Shown here piece after piece: positions 22,130-30,036 of a DNA stretch of 32,950 nt. A program made the position numbers and the translations under genes. Under the pieces are notes generated by a model. The model ran no database searches, had not been told where the DNA came from, and saw only the letters and a list, made by a program, of their open reading frames with translations. Position 1 is the stretch's first letter. Every line of letters begins with the position of its first letter. Origin of the DNA: Candidatus Bathyarchaeota archaeon (GTDB taxonomy: Archaea; Thermoproteota; Bathyarchaeia; Bathyarchaeales; Bathycorpusculaceae). The stretch is taken from NCBI GenBank assembly GCA_937873375.1, contig CALMWK010000072.1:1-32950 (forward strand), given 5' to 3'.

Positions 22130-23617
22130 ATGCACAGACGCAAAACCCGATACTACGAGTATCTCCACATAACCAAGCTCAAACGCACCTACAACAAAAA
22201 AACCGCAACGTTCACGTTCAACATCAGCTACCAAACCACACCCACCCAACGCACAAAACGCACCACCGAAGTCGCAGAAGCATTCGGACTGGGCGCAGAC
22301 CAAACCCAACGCTTCACACTTTATGATAACACGGAAATCAAAATCCGCCCAACAGACATTGTGCTCATCACAGGCGACAGCGGTAGCGGAAAAAGCGCAC
22401 TCCTAAAAGCCATACAAACCGACCTCGCAACGCAAGCCCAAGACACCAAAACGCTGGACATAGAACCAGACAGACCCATAATCGAAACCCTCGGCAAAAC
22501 CACCACAGAAGCCCTAGAAATTCTCAGCAAAGTCGGCTTAAACGACGCCTTCCTCTTCCTACGCACCTACGCGGAGCTGAGCGACGGACAAAAACACCGA
22601 TACCAAATCGCCCGCCTAGCCGAATCACCAACGCAATGGTGGCTACTAGACGAATTCACATCTACGCTGGACAGGGACACAGCCAAAATCGTCGCCTACA
22701 ACCTCCAAAAACTCGCCCGCAAACAAGGCAAAGCCGTCATAGCCGCAACCACCCACAACGACCTCACAGCAGACCTCAAACCAAACGTGCACATCCACAA
22801 ACGCTTCGGCAAAGAAATCACCATAAAATACCATAAAAACGCCAAAGCAGAGCAGTGCAGCCTAACCAAACAAACCACCATCCAAGAAGGCACATACCAA
22901 GACTACAAGCAGCTTAGCCAATTCCACTACCGAGCTGCACGTTGCCCAGCACCCAGAAAAATCTTCAAACTCACACGCAAACGCCAAACCATAGGCGCAA
23001 TCGTCTACAGCTACCCCACACCCTTCTGCTTCGGACGCAGCCAAATCTACAAAACCACCAACATACACCAACTGTACAAAGACGTCAGCCTCATCAGCCG
23101 CGTAGTGATTCACCCAAAATACCGCAGCATAGGCTTAGGCGAAAAACTCGTAGCCCAAACCCTCCCACTCGCAGGCACAGCACACGTTGAAACCATAGCC
23201 GTTATGGCAAAATACAACCCCTTCTTTGAACGAGCAGGCATGCAGAACATAGCCACCAGCCAACCGCACAAAACCGTCACAGACGCCCTAGACAACCTCA
23301 ACATATTAGGCTTCGACCCTGCGCTTCTGGCAAGCAACGCCTACACAGAACAACTAAACAACCCACACATCCGCAAAGCCGTCACAGACATCTTAGAAAA
23401 CCTGTCCAAGAAAAACCCAGCAGTCCGCAAACAAATCGCCAACACCAAAAAAATCTACCCAACACATGAAGAATTCACAGAAAAACTGCTCAGCCTAAAC
23501 GCTGTCCAACTTTCGGCAGCTCTCAAACGCCTAAGCTTCAAAGCCCAACCCAAAGCCTACCTGCACTGGCAAGCTACGGAGCAGGAAATGGCGAAGGCGC
23601 AGGCAAAGTCGAATTAG
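22130..23617 (+). CDS. ABC-type ATPase fused to GNAT acetyltransferase-like domain (COG2401-like)
   Basis: 495 residues from ATG 22130. A much longer open frame begins at 21119 inside terL, but it is a by-product of G/T-poor sequence and its extra part is low-complexity. ATPase domain: Walker A TGDSGSGKSA (about 81-90), signature LSDGQKHRYQIAR (about 150-162), Walker B WWLLDEFTSTLD, and His-switch ATTHND. GNAT domain: SLISRVVIHPKYRSIGLGEK with the P-x-YR-x-x-G-x-G acetyl-CoA loop. A C-terminal helical part follows. The same fusion is known in archaea as COG2401, of unknown role. It is co-transcribed with terL, suggesting a part in packaging or in modifying a viral or host target. Confidence 0.85.
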   Translation: MHRRKTRYYEYLHITKLKRTYNKKTATFTFNISYQTTPTQRTKRTTEVAEAFGLGADQTQRFTLYDNTEIKIRPTDIVLITGDSGSGKSALLKAIQTDLATQAQDTKTLDIEPDRPIIETLGKTTTEALEILSKVGLNDAFLFLRTYAELSDGQKHRYQIARLAESPTQWWLLDEFTSTLDRDTAKIVAYNLQKLARKQGKAVIAATTHNDLTADLKPNVHIHKRFGKEITIKYHKNAKAEQCSLTKQTTIQEGTYQDYKQLSQFHYRAARCPAPRKIFKLTRKRQTIGAIVYSYPTPFCFGRSQIYKTTNIHQLYKDVSLISRVVIHPKYRSIGLGEKLVAQTLPLAGTAHVETIAVMAKYNPFFERAGMQNIATSQPHKTVTDALDNLNILGFDPALLASNAYTEQLNNPHIRKAVTDILENLSKKNPAVRKQIANTKKIYPTHEEFTEKLLSLNAVQLSAALKRLSFKAQPKAYLHWQATEQEMAKAQAKSN

Positions 23618-23792
23618 ACAACGCATCCGTCGCATTCAAAAACGCACTCTGCATTTCACGCAAACGCGCCAACTGCGGAATATTCGAAGTATTCAGCGTC
23701 GCCTCCACAATATTCACAGCATAATCCACAACCACACACGCCAAAACCACTGCCGAAACAACCAAAATCAAAGCCGCAACCGAAGCCTCCAT
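23574..23792 (-). CDS. Small N-terminally anchored membrane protein
   Basis: 72 residues. Begins MEASVAALILVVSAVVLACV, a membrane span right at the N-terminus, then an Asn/Ser/Ala-rich helical ectodomain (YAVNIVEATLNTSNIPQLAR) and a Pro-rich end (LPAPSPFPAP). It overlaps the ABC-GNAT gene by 44 bp tail to tail. The start resembles pilin-like or small envelope proteins without a class III cleavage site. Its coding strand is G/T-rich, opposite to the packaging genes, as expected from strand skew. No family recognised. Confidence 0.5.
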   Translation of the reverse strand: MEASVAALILVVSAVVLACVVVDYAVNIVEATLNTSNIPQLARLREMQSAFLNATDALSNSTLPAPSPFPAP

Positions 23793-24051
23793 TCTCTAAG
23801 CCAACTCCTCAAAACAACAACCACACCAAACCACATAAAAACCAATACTCCCAAACCAAAAATATATCAAAAACACAAACCACACCCAACAAAAACCCCA
23901 AACAAACCAAAAAAACACCCAAAAAACCACACCCGCATGGTCTGTATTTCTTGCGACGTGCTAAACCTTTATTATAAACCCCACATAGATGATGATACGT
24001 CACATTAACTCATGTAACAAATCTAAGCTCCACAAGCTTTTGAAAAGATGC
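23793..24051. other. A/C-rich intergenic region with helicase promoter
   Basis: No gene is supported between about 23793 and 24051. The first 140 bases are almost free of G and contain A-runs, continuing the composition of the packaging genes. At 23968-23978 tttattataaa is a good TATA box for the DEAD-box helicase. The abrupt loss of A/C bias near 23940 is a reasonable marker of the right end of the foreign segment. Confidence 0.5.
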
Positions 24052-25233
24052 ATGAAAAGAAGTTGTGGCAGGAAAAAAAATACGTTACAAATACAATCGT
24101 TCAAAGACCTACCATTGAGTATGGAGGTCCAAAAAAGCATAGATGAACTTGGTTTTAAAACCATCTTCCCCATCCAAGCACAGGCAATTATGCCGCTGCT
24201 GGAAGGCAAAGACGTCATCGGACAAGCGCAAACTGGAACCGGCAAAACCGCCGCGTTCGGCGTTCCCATGGTGGAACGTCTCGACCCGCAAGTTAGGAAA
24301 GTTCAGGGTTTAATTTTGTGCCCCACACGCGAACTCGCTCTACAGGTCGCAAACAACCTTCATCAATTTTCGAAGTATCGGAAGTTGAGGGTTTTGCCAG
24401 TTTATGGCGGAACCTCCATTGAGAGGCAAATTCGTGAACTCCAAAATGGCGCCCAAATAGTTGTTGGCACACCAGGACGCATAATTGACCTGCTGGAAAG
24501 ACGCATCTTGAACCTTGCCGCTGTCAAAGTGGTGGTTCTTGATGAAGCTGACCGCATGTTAGACATGGGATTCATAGATGACATCGAATTCATACTTCGC
24601 AAGGTACCAACGGATAGGCAGACAAGCCTCTTTAGCGCAACCATGGACAAGAAAGTGATGAGCATCGCCAACAGGTACATGAAGAACCCAGTGAAGATTT
24701 TGGTGAGCAAAGACGAAATCGCCCTAACTCAGATGAAACAGCTCTACACTGTTGTGAACCAGAACGGCAAGTTTGAGACGCTCTGCAAAATCTTGCATGG
24801 CGACCATGTGGATAAAGTCATAGTGTTCTGCCGGACACGCAGAGATACTAGCAGAGTTTCAGACCAACTGGAACGCAAAGGGTACCGAGTTCAAGCACTA
24901 CACGCTGGTTTTACGCAGTCGCAAAGAGACCGTGCAATCAGTGATTTCCGAAGTGGAAGATTAAACTTGCTCATAGCCACTGACGTTGCAGCCAGAGGGT
25001 TAGACATTCAAGGCATCACGCACATAGTCAACTATGACGTCCCAGCAGACCCACTAGTGTACTTCCATCGCATCGGCAGAACCGCAAGAAAAGGAGACGA
25101 CGGCACCGCCATCACATTGGTAAGCTACGGCGAAATGTCAAACTTCAACAACATTAAAACGCTGACAAAAACGAAGATAGAAGAAATTGCCTCGCAAAAA
25201 AATTCAGATTCACCTATTGTGAGCTTTTATTAA
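24052..25233 (+). CDS. deaD: DEAD-box RNA helicase
   Basis: 393 residues from ATG 24052; an in-frame ATG at 23989 is possible but would lie before or at the start site predicted from the TATA box. All helicase motifs are present: Q motif (FKTIFPIQAQAI), I AQTGTGKT, Ia PTRELALQ, Ib TPGR, II DEAD in VVVLDEADRMLD, III SAT, IV VIVFCRT, V ATDVAARGLD, VI HRIGRTAR. It ends soon after the second RecA domain without a basic extension, so it is a minimal helicase core. It should unwind short RNA duplexes in ribosome assembly or mRNA turnover and is often cold-induced. It is the first ordinary host gene right of the viral segment. Confidence 0.95.
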   Translation: MKRSCGRKKNTLQIQSFKDLPLSMEVQKSIDELGFKTIFPIQAQAIMPLLEGKDVIGQAQTGTGKTAAFGVPMVERLDPQVRKVQGLILCPTRELALQVANNLHQFSKYRKLRVLPVYGGTSIERQIRELQNGAQIVVGTPGRIIDLLERRILNLAAVKVVVLDEADRMLDMGFIDDIEFILRKVPTDRQTSLFSATMDKKVMSIANRYMKNPVKILVSKDEIALTQMKQLYTVVNQNGKFETLCKILHGDHVDKVIVFCRTRRDTSRVSDQLERKGYRVQALHAGFTQSQRDRAISDFRSGRLNLLIATDVAARGLDIQGITHIVNYDVPADPLVYFHRIGRTARKGDDGTAITLVSYGEMSNFNNIKTLTKTKIEEIASQKNSDSPIVSFY

Positions 25234-25291
25234 ACCATTAACCATAATAGGCTGAAACCCCATTTTCCTTTGAGAGGTAAGAATACAGAAA

Positions 25292-25435
25292 ATGTTTCGA
25301 GACCCAGTTTGCGGCATGATGTTGGACGAAAGCACGGCTAAGTTCAAAATCACTTACCAAGGTGAAACTTACCACTTTTGCAGTTTGCAATGCAAGAAAA
25401 GATTCAAGCGCCACGCAACTAAATTCATAAAATAA
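25292..25435 (+). CDS. YHS-domain protein (47 residues)
   Basis: ATG 25292 to TAA at 25435, behind gagaggtaag. The whole protein is one YHS domain: FRDPVCGMMLDESTAKFKIT, then YQGETYHFCSLQCKKRF. Conserved Cys in PVCGM and FCSLQC can bind a metal. YHS domains occur alone or fused to heavy-metal ATPases and monooxygenases; a metal-sensing or carrier role is plausible but unproven. It follows the helicase after a 58-bp gap and may have its own promoter. Confidence 0.85.
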   Translation: MFRDPVCGMMLDESTAKFKITYQGETYHFCSLQCKKRFKRHATKFIK

Positions 25436-25485
25436 TCAACGGCAACCGCAAAAAACTGGGAACAGAAAGAAAGTTTTGAGCGCGG

Positions 25486-26766
25486 TTAGAGTTTTTCTCC
25501 GCGTGAAATATCCATCATAACCAAGCCAGAAACAGGTTTTGGATAGAAGTCTGTGGATTTTTCGGGTAGCCTCTCAAGTTTTTGTGCAATCCGCCAAATC
25601 ACTTCGGGGCTAATGGGGTTAACTAGAAACGCCAGTTTGGCTTCGCCGCAATCAACTTTTTCCATGGCAACTCGGGCTGAGCGTTCGTATAGTATGTCTT
25701 CGTCGATTTTGAGTTCGCCAGTTTTCATCATAGTCTTAAAAATAACATCACGCAGAATAACGACATCTAGGAGGCGCACTTCTCTGGAGTTGCTGTTGTG
25801 GTTGGCTAGTTGGATTATTTTTTCCTCGTCCTTTAGCAGTAAGCTGTAGGCTTTGGTTCCGTTGTACACGCAGAAAGCATGCTCGTTTTTGTGAGTTGCT
25901 AAGAAGTTTTCTAGGGCGTCAAATTTGGGTGTGAGTTCAGAGATTGAGAAATAAGTTTTGAGTGCCTCTAAGGCTTCGCTGTTTAGCTCAAATTTTCGCA
26001 GAAGCCTATGAGCAGGCAGAATAACAAGTCCCTCGTCTTGGACGGGAACCATGTAGCTCATGTGAAAATTAAACGCTGAGTCCTTGGTCCACTCTTCTTG
26101 GTTGCGCTGTTCGTCTCTGTAGGCTAGGGCGCTTTCGTATCGGTGGTGACCATCCGTGATAACCATTGTTTTGCTTTCCAAGGCCTTCTGCAGTATGGCT
26201 ATTTTTTTGGGGTCGGTTATTCGCCAAACTTTGTTTCGGATACGAAACTGGTCTTCCACATCTATAGTCGGCGTTGTTTTGGCGATTTCGGCGAAAAGGT
26301 TCTCGGTTACGTTTTCTGGGTCAGAGTAGATTAAGAAGACAGGTTCAAGGTCTTTTTGGATGGTGCGCAGCATGTTCAGGCGGTCAGCTTTCGGCGCAGC
26401 ATAAGTGGTTTCATGTGGGAAAACTATGCCTTCGCCGTATGCGTGCAGACGTAAAGCTGCGATTAGTCCTTTGCGGGTGCAGTTTTTGCCGTTGAGCTTG
26501 AATTCTTGGCAGCAAACAAAAACAGAGGGTGTATCGTCTTTGGCTAGGACGTGTTCGCTTAGCCATTCGTAGATGCGTTGGTGTACTGCTGCGTACCTGT
26601 TTTCTTCCATGGGCAAAATTAAGCGGCAGTAGTTGTATGGGGACTTCTCGTAGTATTCGCGTTGCATGTCTTGGTCTATTTTGTCGTAAGGCTGGGTGAT
26701 GAGGTTTTTGAGTTTACCAGCTTTCTCGGTGTAACGTATAGCTTTGAAAGGTCGGATGTCTACCAT
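25486..26766 (-). CDS. DUF1015 family protein, likely linked to serine metabolism
   Basis: 426 residues. Typical opening MVDIRPFKAIRYTEKAGKLK and ITQPYDKID, and the family hallmark VITDGHHRYESALAYRDEQR at about 195-215. DGHHR is shared with ParB/sulfiredoxin-fold kinases such as archaeal SerK. Length is normal for the family. It lies 49 bp downstream of a class V aminotransferase in the same direction; in other genomes DUF1015 genes also sit next to serine-pathway genes. A kinase or phosphoserine-related activity is therefore a reasonable guess, but not shown. Downstream it converges on the YHS gene. Confidence 0.8.
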   Translation of the reverse strand: MVDIRPFKAIRYTEKAGKLKNLITQPYDKIDQDMQREYYEKSPYNYCRLILPMEENRYAAVHQRIYEWLSEHVLAKDDTPSVFVCCQEFKLNGKNCTRKGLIAALRLHAYGEGIVFPHETTYAAPKADRLNMLRTIQKDLEPVFLIYSDPENVTENLFAEIAKTTPTIDVEDQFRIRNKVWRITDPKKIAILQKALESKTMVITDGHHRYESALAYRDEQRNQEEWTKDSAFNFHMSYMVPVQDEGLVILPAHRLLRKFELNSEALEALKTYFSISELTPKFDALENFLATHKNEHAFCVYNGTKAYSLLLKDEEKIIQLANHNSNSREVRLLDVVILRDVIFKTMMKTGELKIDEDILYERSARVAMEKVDCGEAKLAFLVNPISPEVIWRIAQKLERLPEKSTDFYPKPVSGLVMMDISRGEKL

Positions 26767-26815
26767 GCGTTTTAGCCTTCGACGAATATTTTATCACTGA
26801 TTAAGACCTTATAGG

Positions 26816-27895
26816 TCACTTCGCGAGACCCCAAATCTCATCGATGGCGTCCAAAGCCTCTTTGATTCCTGCTACTGTCCATTCGCCCATGTGACCAATG
26901 CGGAAGGTTTTCTCAGATAATGCACCGTAACCGTTGCTTATTTCCAAGCCCCTTTCTGCAAGTTTCTGGTTTAGCTCCTTCACATTCTTACCCAAAGTGT
27001 TCTTGATGCATGACACAGTTATGGACTCGTAACCTTTCTCAGGGAACATCTCGAAGTGTTTTTTTGCCCAGTTCTGGGTGAGTTCCCCCATGTCCTTGTG
27101 GCGCTGGTAAACTTTGGCGTAAGTTTCTGCAAGCAAAAGGTCCAAGCGCTTATCCAGTGCGTAAAGCAGCGAAACGTTCGGGGTGTAAGGTGTCTGATGT
27201 TTCTTCTCGAAGTCAAAAATTTCCACCATATCGGTGTAGCCGCCGCGGTCAGGCACCGTTTTAGCTCTTTCCAAGGCGCGGTCATTAACCATGGCAACCG
27301 CTAAGCCAGGTGGGAGCGCGAAGCACTTCTGCGTCGAAGCGAAGAGGACGTCAACGTTCATTTCATGCGGCAAAGTCTTGTCGCCAGCCATCGAAGAGAC
27401 GCTGTCAACTGCAAAGATAACGTCGGGGAATTCCTTGCGTACGAGTTTTCCAACTTCAGCCACGGGGCTTCTTGCGCCGGTTGAGGATTCGTTGTGGCAC
27501 ATGGTTAAAGTGTCATATTCACCCGTCGATAGTTTCTCCGCTATAGCGTCAGGTTTGACAACTTTGCCCCACTCCACCTCTATCCAGTCGGCGGGTTTGC
27601 CGCAGGCACGCAAGATTTCGCCGAACCGCTGCGAGAAAGCACCGTTAATGCAGCAGAGCGCTTTCTTTTTCACGATGCTTCTGCCTACGATGTCAAACCA
27701 CAAGGTGCCTGAAGAGGTCGTGGTAGTTGGTTTGTAGTCTGCGGGCAATTCGAAGAATTTGGTCAGTTTTGCGGTTACTCCAGTGTAGAATTCGGTGAAT
27801 TCTTTGCTTCGGTGACCCAGTAGTGGGCGGGTTTGTTCACGGAGTATGTCCTGACTTACTTCGGTTGGTCCGGGGATTAAGAGTTTTTTGTGCAT
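26816..27895 (-). CDS. Class V PLP aminotransferase (alanine-glyoxylate/serine-pyruvate type)
   Basis: 359 residues, full length. Opens KLLIPGPTEVSQDILREQTR with LLGHRS, as in the AGXT/SerC-like branch. PLP-site features: HNESSTGARSP, AVDSVSSMAGD (Asp binding the pyridine nitrogen), and LFASTQKCFALPPGLAV with the Schiff-base Lys. It transfers an amino group between serine or alanine and a keto acid; in archaea lacking SerC such enzymes may serve serine or glycine synthesis. The linked DUF1015 gene supports a serine role. The next unit upstream is the 30-residue peptide gene, whose promoter may also read into it. Confidence 0.9.
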   Translation of the reverse strand: MHKKLLIPGPTEVSQDILREQTRPLLGHRSKEFTEFYTGVTAKLTKFFELPADYKPTTTTSSGTLWFDIVGRSIVKKKALCCINGAFSQRFGEILRACGKPADWIEVEWGKVVKPDAIAEKLSTGEYDTLTMCHNESSTGARSPVAEVGKLVRKEFPDVIFAVDSVSSMAGDKTLPHEMNVDVLFASTQKCFALPPGLAVAMVNDRALERAKTVPDRGGYTDMVEIFDFEKKHQTPYTPNVSLLYALDKRLDLLLAETYAKVYQRHKDMGELTQNWAKKHFEMFPEKGYESITVSCIKNTLGKNVKELNQKLAERGLEISNGYGALSEKTFRIGHMGEWTVAGIKEALDAIDEIWGLAK

Positions 27896-28047
27896 GTTTA
27901 CATTTCTCCATTATCATTCAGATTAGGGTTACTAGTAATGAAACGCTGAATCGATGTTGCACCCATTGTTTTCACATCCATCGTTCCACATCCAAAACCA
28001 AACAGCAACCAGAAAACGAAAACGACACGGACAACGAGGTTAACTGT

Positions 28048-28140
28048 TTAGTTTTCGCCGACTCCATGTCCGCTTCCAGACCCACAATTGGACCCTGCGC
28101 TGTTGTTTGCGTATTTGTTGGCTACGAACGGCGCGGTCAT
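28048..28140 (-). CDS. Gly/Ser/Asn-rich 30-residue peptide
   Basis: ATG 28140 to TAA at 28048. Upstream on this strand are GAGGT (28149-28153) with an 8-base spacer and a strong TATA box (ctttatatttaaaa, 28175-28188) predicting a start near 28155, so the signals are in ideal register for this short frame. The N-terminus MTAPFVANKYANN is followed by a Gly/Ser-rich half with one Cys (C19) and one His (H25). It could be a small stable peptide, the precursor of a modified peptide, or a leader for the aminotransferase gene 150 bp further on. No family is recognised. Confidence 0.5.
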   Translation of the reverse strand: MTAPFVANKYANNSAGSNCGSGSGHGVGEN

Positions 28141-28174
28141 TACAATTAACCTCTAGAGCAAGTAGGGGGAAGAA

Positions 28175-28188
28175 TTTTAAATATAAAG
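28175..28188 (-). promoter_or_regulatory. TATA box of the 30-residue peptide / aminotransferase transcript
   Basis: On the minus strand reads ctttatatttaaaa, one of the best TATA matches in the window. The expected start 25 bases on is near 28155, giving a 15-base leader with GAGGT before ATG 28140. There is no larger gene between this promoter and the aminotransferase start at 27895. Confidence 0.6.
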
Positions 28189-28247
28189 TTTATGCTGAAC
28201 CAAAAGCGCACGTATGTACGCTACAAACAAGTTCACAATTTTAACCC

Positions 28248-28661
28248 TCATACCGTAGCGACGTCACCCGCTACAAGTTTAGCTAAAATTTCAGCTAGGT
28301 CAACGTCTTTCTCTAAAAATAAACTAACCATGTCTTTGCCAACTACTATACAATGCATGTTGATGTCAACGCACTCCACCAACAGCTTTACTGTGTCGCC
28401 TAAGCTGAAAAGTTCCTGAAGTATTTCAGAGGCTTCAAAAGCTTGCGAAGACAACATTGCATACTCTGCCGTCTTTAACGTGTCTTCAAAGTTTATGACC
28501 GCTGACGTTGAATCCCTCAAAATGTACCCCTTAACGCCCTCGAAGCTGCTGATTTCCTCAAGATTTGCACGTAAATCCGCAGTGCCAGGTTTGTCTTCTT
28601 CTCTGATGTCAATTACAACAGGCGGTACGGTTTCACTTATTGCGCTCTTTCTCTTGGTCAT
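28248..28661 (-). CDS. Roadblock/LC7-like protein, last gene of pilin-linked operon
   Basis: 137 residues. A flexible N-terminus (about 1-30) precedes a domain of strands and helices: EEISSFEGVKGYILRDSTSA, then TLKTAEYAMLSSQAFEASEI, DTVKLLVECVDINMHCIVVG and MVSLFLEKDVDLAEILAKLV. This is the order of a roadblock/LC7 (MglB-like) fold, which usually binds small GTPases. No GTPase is in the window. It starts 13 bp after the stop of the 277-residue gene, so they are one transcript. Assigned by pattern; a longin-type fold is the alternative. Confidence 0.5.
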   Translation of the reverse strand: MTKRKSAISETVPPVVIDIREEDKPGTADLRANLEEISSFEGVKGYILRDSTSAVINFEDTLKTAEYAMLSSQAFEASEILQELFSLGDTVKLLVECVDINMHCIVVGKDMVSLFLEKDVDLAEILAKLVAGDVATV

Positions 28662-28674
28662 CCAGTTGCCTCCA

Positions 28675-29508
28675 CTACTCTATTACAGGTTTAACCAAAA
28701 CCAAAGCACCCTTCTTAGTCTGTAAGGCAGATTGCACTTTTTCAGGCAGCTGAATTACACTTCCGTCAGATTGTGAGTCTTTTATTGGCTTGACTTTGCA
28801 GCGCACAGTTTTTCCCGTGCGAGTTTCCTCCACTTCAACTTCCAAAATTTCCCTGTCCCCATATAGATTTCCCCATCGGGAGATTACTGCAGTGTCGACT
28901 CGCACGGTGTCCTGAGAGCCTATGAGACGGCTTAAGCCGGTTATGTTCTCAACTATTAGTTGGCTTACAAGTGCATCAGGAAGCAAAGGTTCAGAAGTGA
29001 CAGCTGGTTCGGACTGCACAACGGTGGATTGTTCCGTTTCACAGTTTTCAATCTCGCCACTTCCTCCGTCAGCTCCATTTACCTCTGCCAAAAACTCAGG
29101 CGGAACGCTGGTGAGCTCAGGCTGGATAAGTTCGACTAATTTGATGACTGTTGGAACTATCACGCGGGTTAAGGCGTTGATGGTTTTTTCGTCAGCATTT
29201 TTTGAAGCTACAGTAGCTAAGTAAAGATTGTTCATGCGGGTAACTGTAGCTCGGCTTTCCGTACCTTCAAAGGTTACGGACTCTAAACCGCCGGCAACTT
29301 TGCCTCGCCTGTTAAGTGCACTGAAGGTTTCCACGGCGCGGGTTATTGTGTCTTCGTCGGTTTCTTTGTCTTTTGCTAAAACGTTTGTGTCCTGCTTAAA
29401 AATGAAGGTGTTAGACACCTGTGGGCACACGTTTTTGATTTCATTCAAAGTACTCTGTATTGCTAAAACGCATTCTTCAGCGCTCATGTGTTTTGCTCCC
29501 GCAGTCAC
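28675..29508 (-). CDS. Roadblock-like protein with C-terminal beta domain
   Basis: 277 residues. About 10-120 is a roadblock/longin-like domain: LAIQSTLNEIKNVCPQVSNT and FIFKQDTNVLA, then LNRRGKVAGGLESVTFEGTE and NNLYLATVASKNADEKTINA. Residues about 140-175 are acidic, Ser/Glu-rich linker. The C-terminal region (about 195-277) is beta-rich with alternating charge: TAVISRWGNLYGDREILEVE, VEETRTGKTVRCKVKPI, GSVIQLPEKVQSALQTKKGA. I cannot place that part. It lies between a coiled-coil gene (8 bp) and the second roadblock-like gene, suggesting a complex of three proteins downstream of a pilin. Confidence 0.5.
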   Translation of the reverse strand: MTAGAKHMSAEECVLAIQSTLNEIKNVCPQVSNTFIFKQDTNVLAKDKETDEDTITRAVETFSALNRRGKVAGGLESVTFEGTESRATVTRMNNLYLATVASKNADEKTINALTRVIVPTVIKLVELIQPELTSVPPEFLAEVNGADGGSGEIENCETEQSTVVQSEPAVTSEPLLPDALVSQLIVENITGLSRLIGSQDTVRVDTAVISRWGNLYGDREILEVEVEETRTGKTVRCKVKPIKDSQSDGSVIQLPEKVQSALQTKKGALVLVKPVIE

Positions 29509-29515
29509 CTGTCAG

Positions 29516-29941
29516 TTAGTAGATTTTGAATAGGATACGTTCGGGGACGCCTTCATCTTCCACAACTAGGTACTTGAGGCCTTCTGTGTCGCCGATTTGG
29601 TCAAGCCACTTGAGGGCTTCACGAGCCTTCTGCAGGACCAAGAGGCGTTCTTGGAAGCTGCGCACGACCTGCTCGATGGCGGTTAACTCATGAAACGGGT
29701 TAGCGTCCAATATGATGTTTAGGCTGCCGACTGTGATTTCGCCCATTGTTTCGTTGGAGGTTTTTTTGCCTGCCAATTTGAGGACGACTTCGCGGATTTT
29801 CTTTGATTTCTCGGCTAGGGTGCGGATGTCGTCTAGTCGGCGTAGGTATTCGCCTAGGGTGCTTTTTGTGTCGCCGATTTGTTTGTCTAGGCGGTCGGCT
29901 AGTTCTTCGGCTGATGCGTATTCTTTTATTTCAACGACCAT
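29516..29941 (-). CDS. Coiled-coil protein, unknown
   Basis: 141 residues. N-terminal half is charged and helical (SAEELADRLDKQIGDTKSTL, then RRLDDIRTLAEKSKKIREVV), the middle has a short beta segment (EITVGSLNIILDANPFHELT), and the rest returns to a helix (VVRSFQERLLVLQKAREALK) and a last strand pair (LKYLVVEDEGVPERILFKIY). It has no membrane span. Placed directly before the roadblock-like genes and 96 bp after the pilin, it is probably an adaptor of that system. No family recognised. Confidence 0.55.
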   Translation of the reverse strand: MVVEIKEYASAEELADRLDKQIGDTKSTLGEYLRRLDDIRTLAEKSKKIREVVLKLAGKKTSNETMGEITVGSLNIILDANPFHELTAIEQVVRSFQERLLVLQKAREALKWLDQIGDTEGLKYLVVEDEGVPERILFKIY

Positions 29942-30036
29942 GACTTTTCAAACTCCTCTTAAAGAGGGCAAAGAAAGGGAAAAAAGTTAGGCGAAAGTTT
30001 TCGCCCGTCCCTTCAGTTCTAAAGTTTTAAAGAAAC

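Larger units (their letters stand above)
7604..23792. mobile_element. Provirus or provirus remnant (archaeal siphovirus), head module not found
   Basis: The segment is bounded by ordinary host genes and contains two viral blocks: neck and tail genes at 7652-14285, and terminase-centred packaging genes at 20172-22127. Between them are toxin-antitoxin pairs, a putative nuclease pair and regulators typical of proviral cargo. Missing are the portal, prohead protease, major capsid protein and any recognisable integrase. I found no flanking direct repeat by eye. The edges are therefore set by gene content: the left by the connector promoter, the right by the small convergent gene ending near 23574. 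The two blocks could also be pieces of different elements. Confidence 0.6.

Noticed and set aside
23809-24003. 64-codon minus-strand hydrophobic frame
   Set aside because: Arises from A/C-rich spacer read backwards (Leu/Val/Phe/Gly codons); no start context and no promoter on that strand.
27823-28149. 108-codon plus-strand frame over the aminotransferase start
   Set aside because: Overlaps the well-supported minus-strand gene start and the 30-residue peptide gene; composition is not protein-like.
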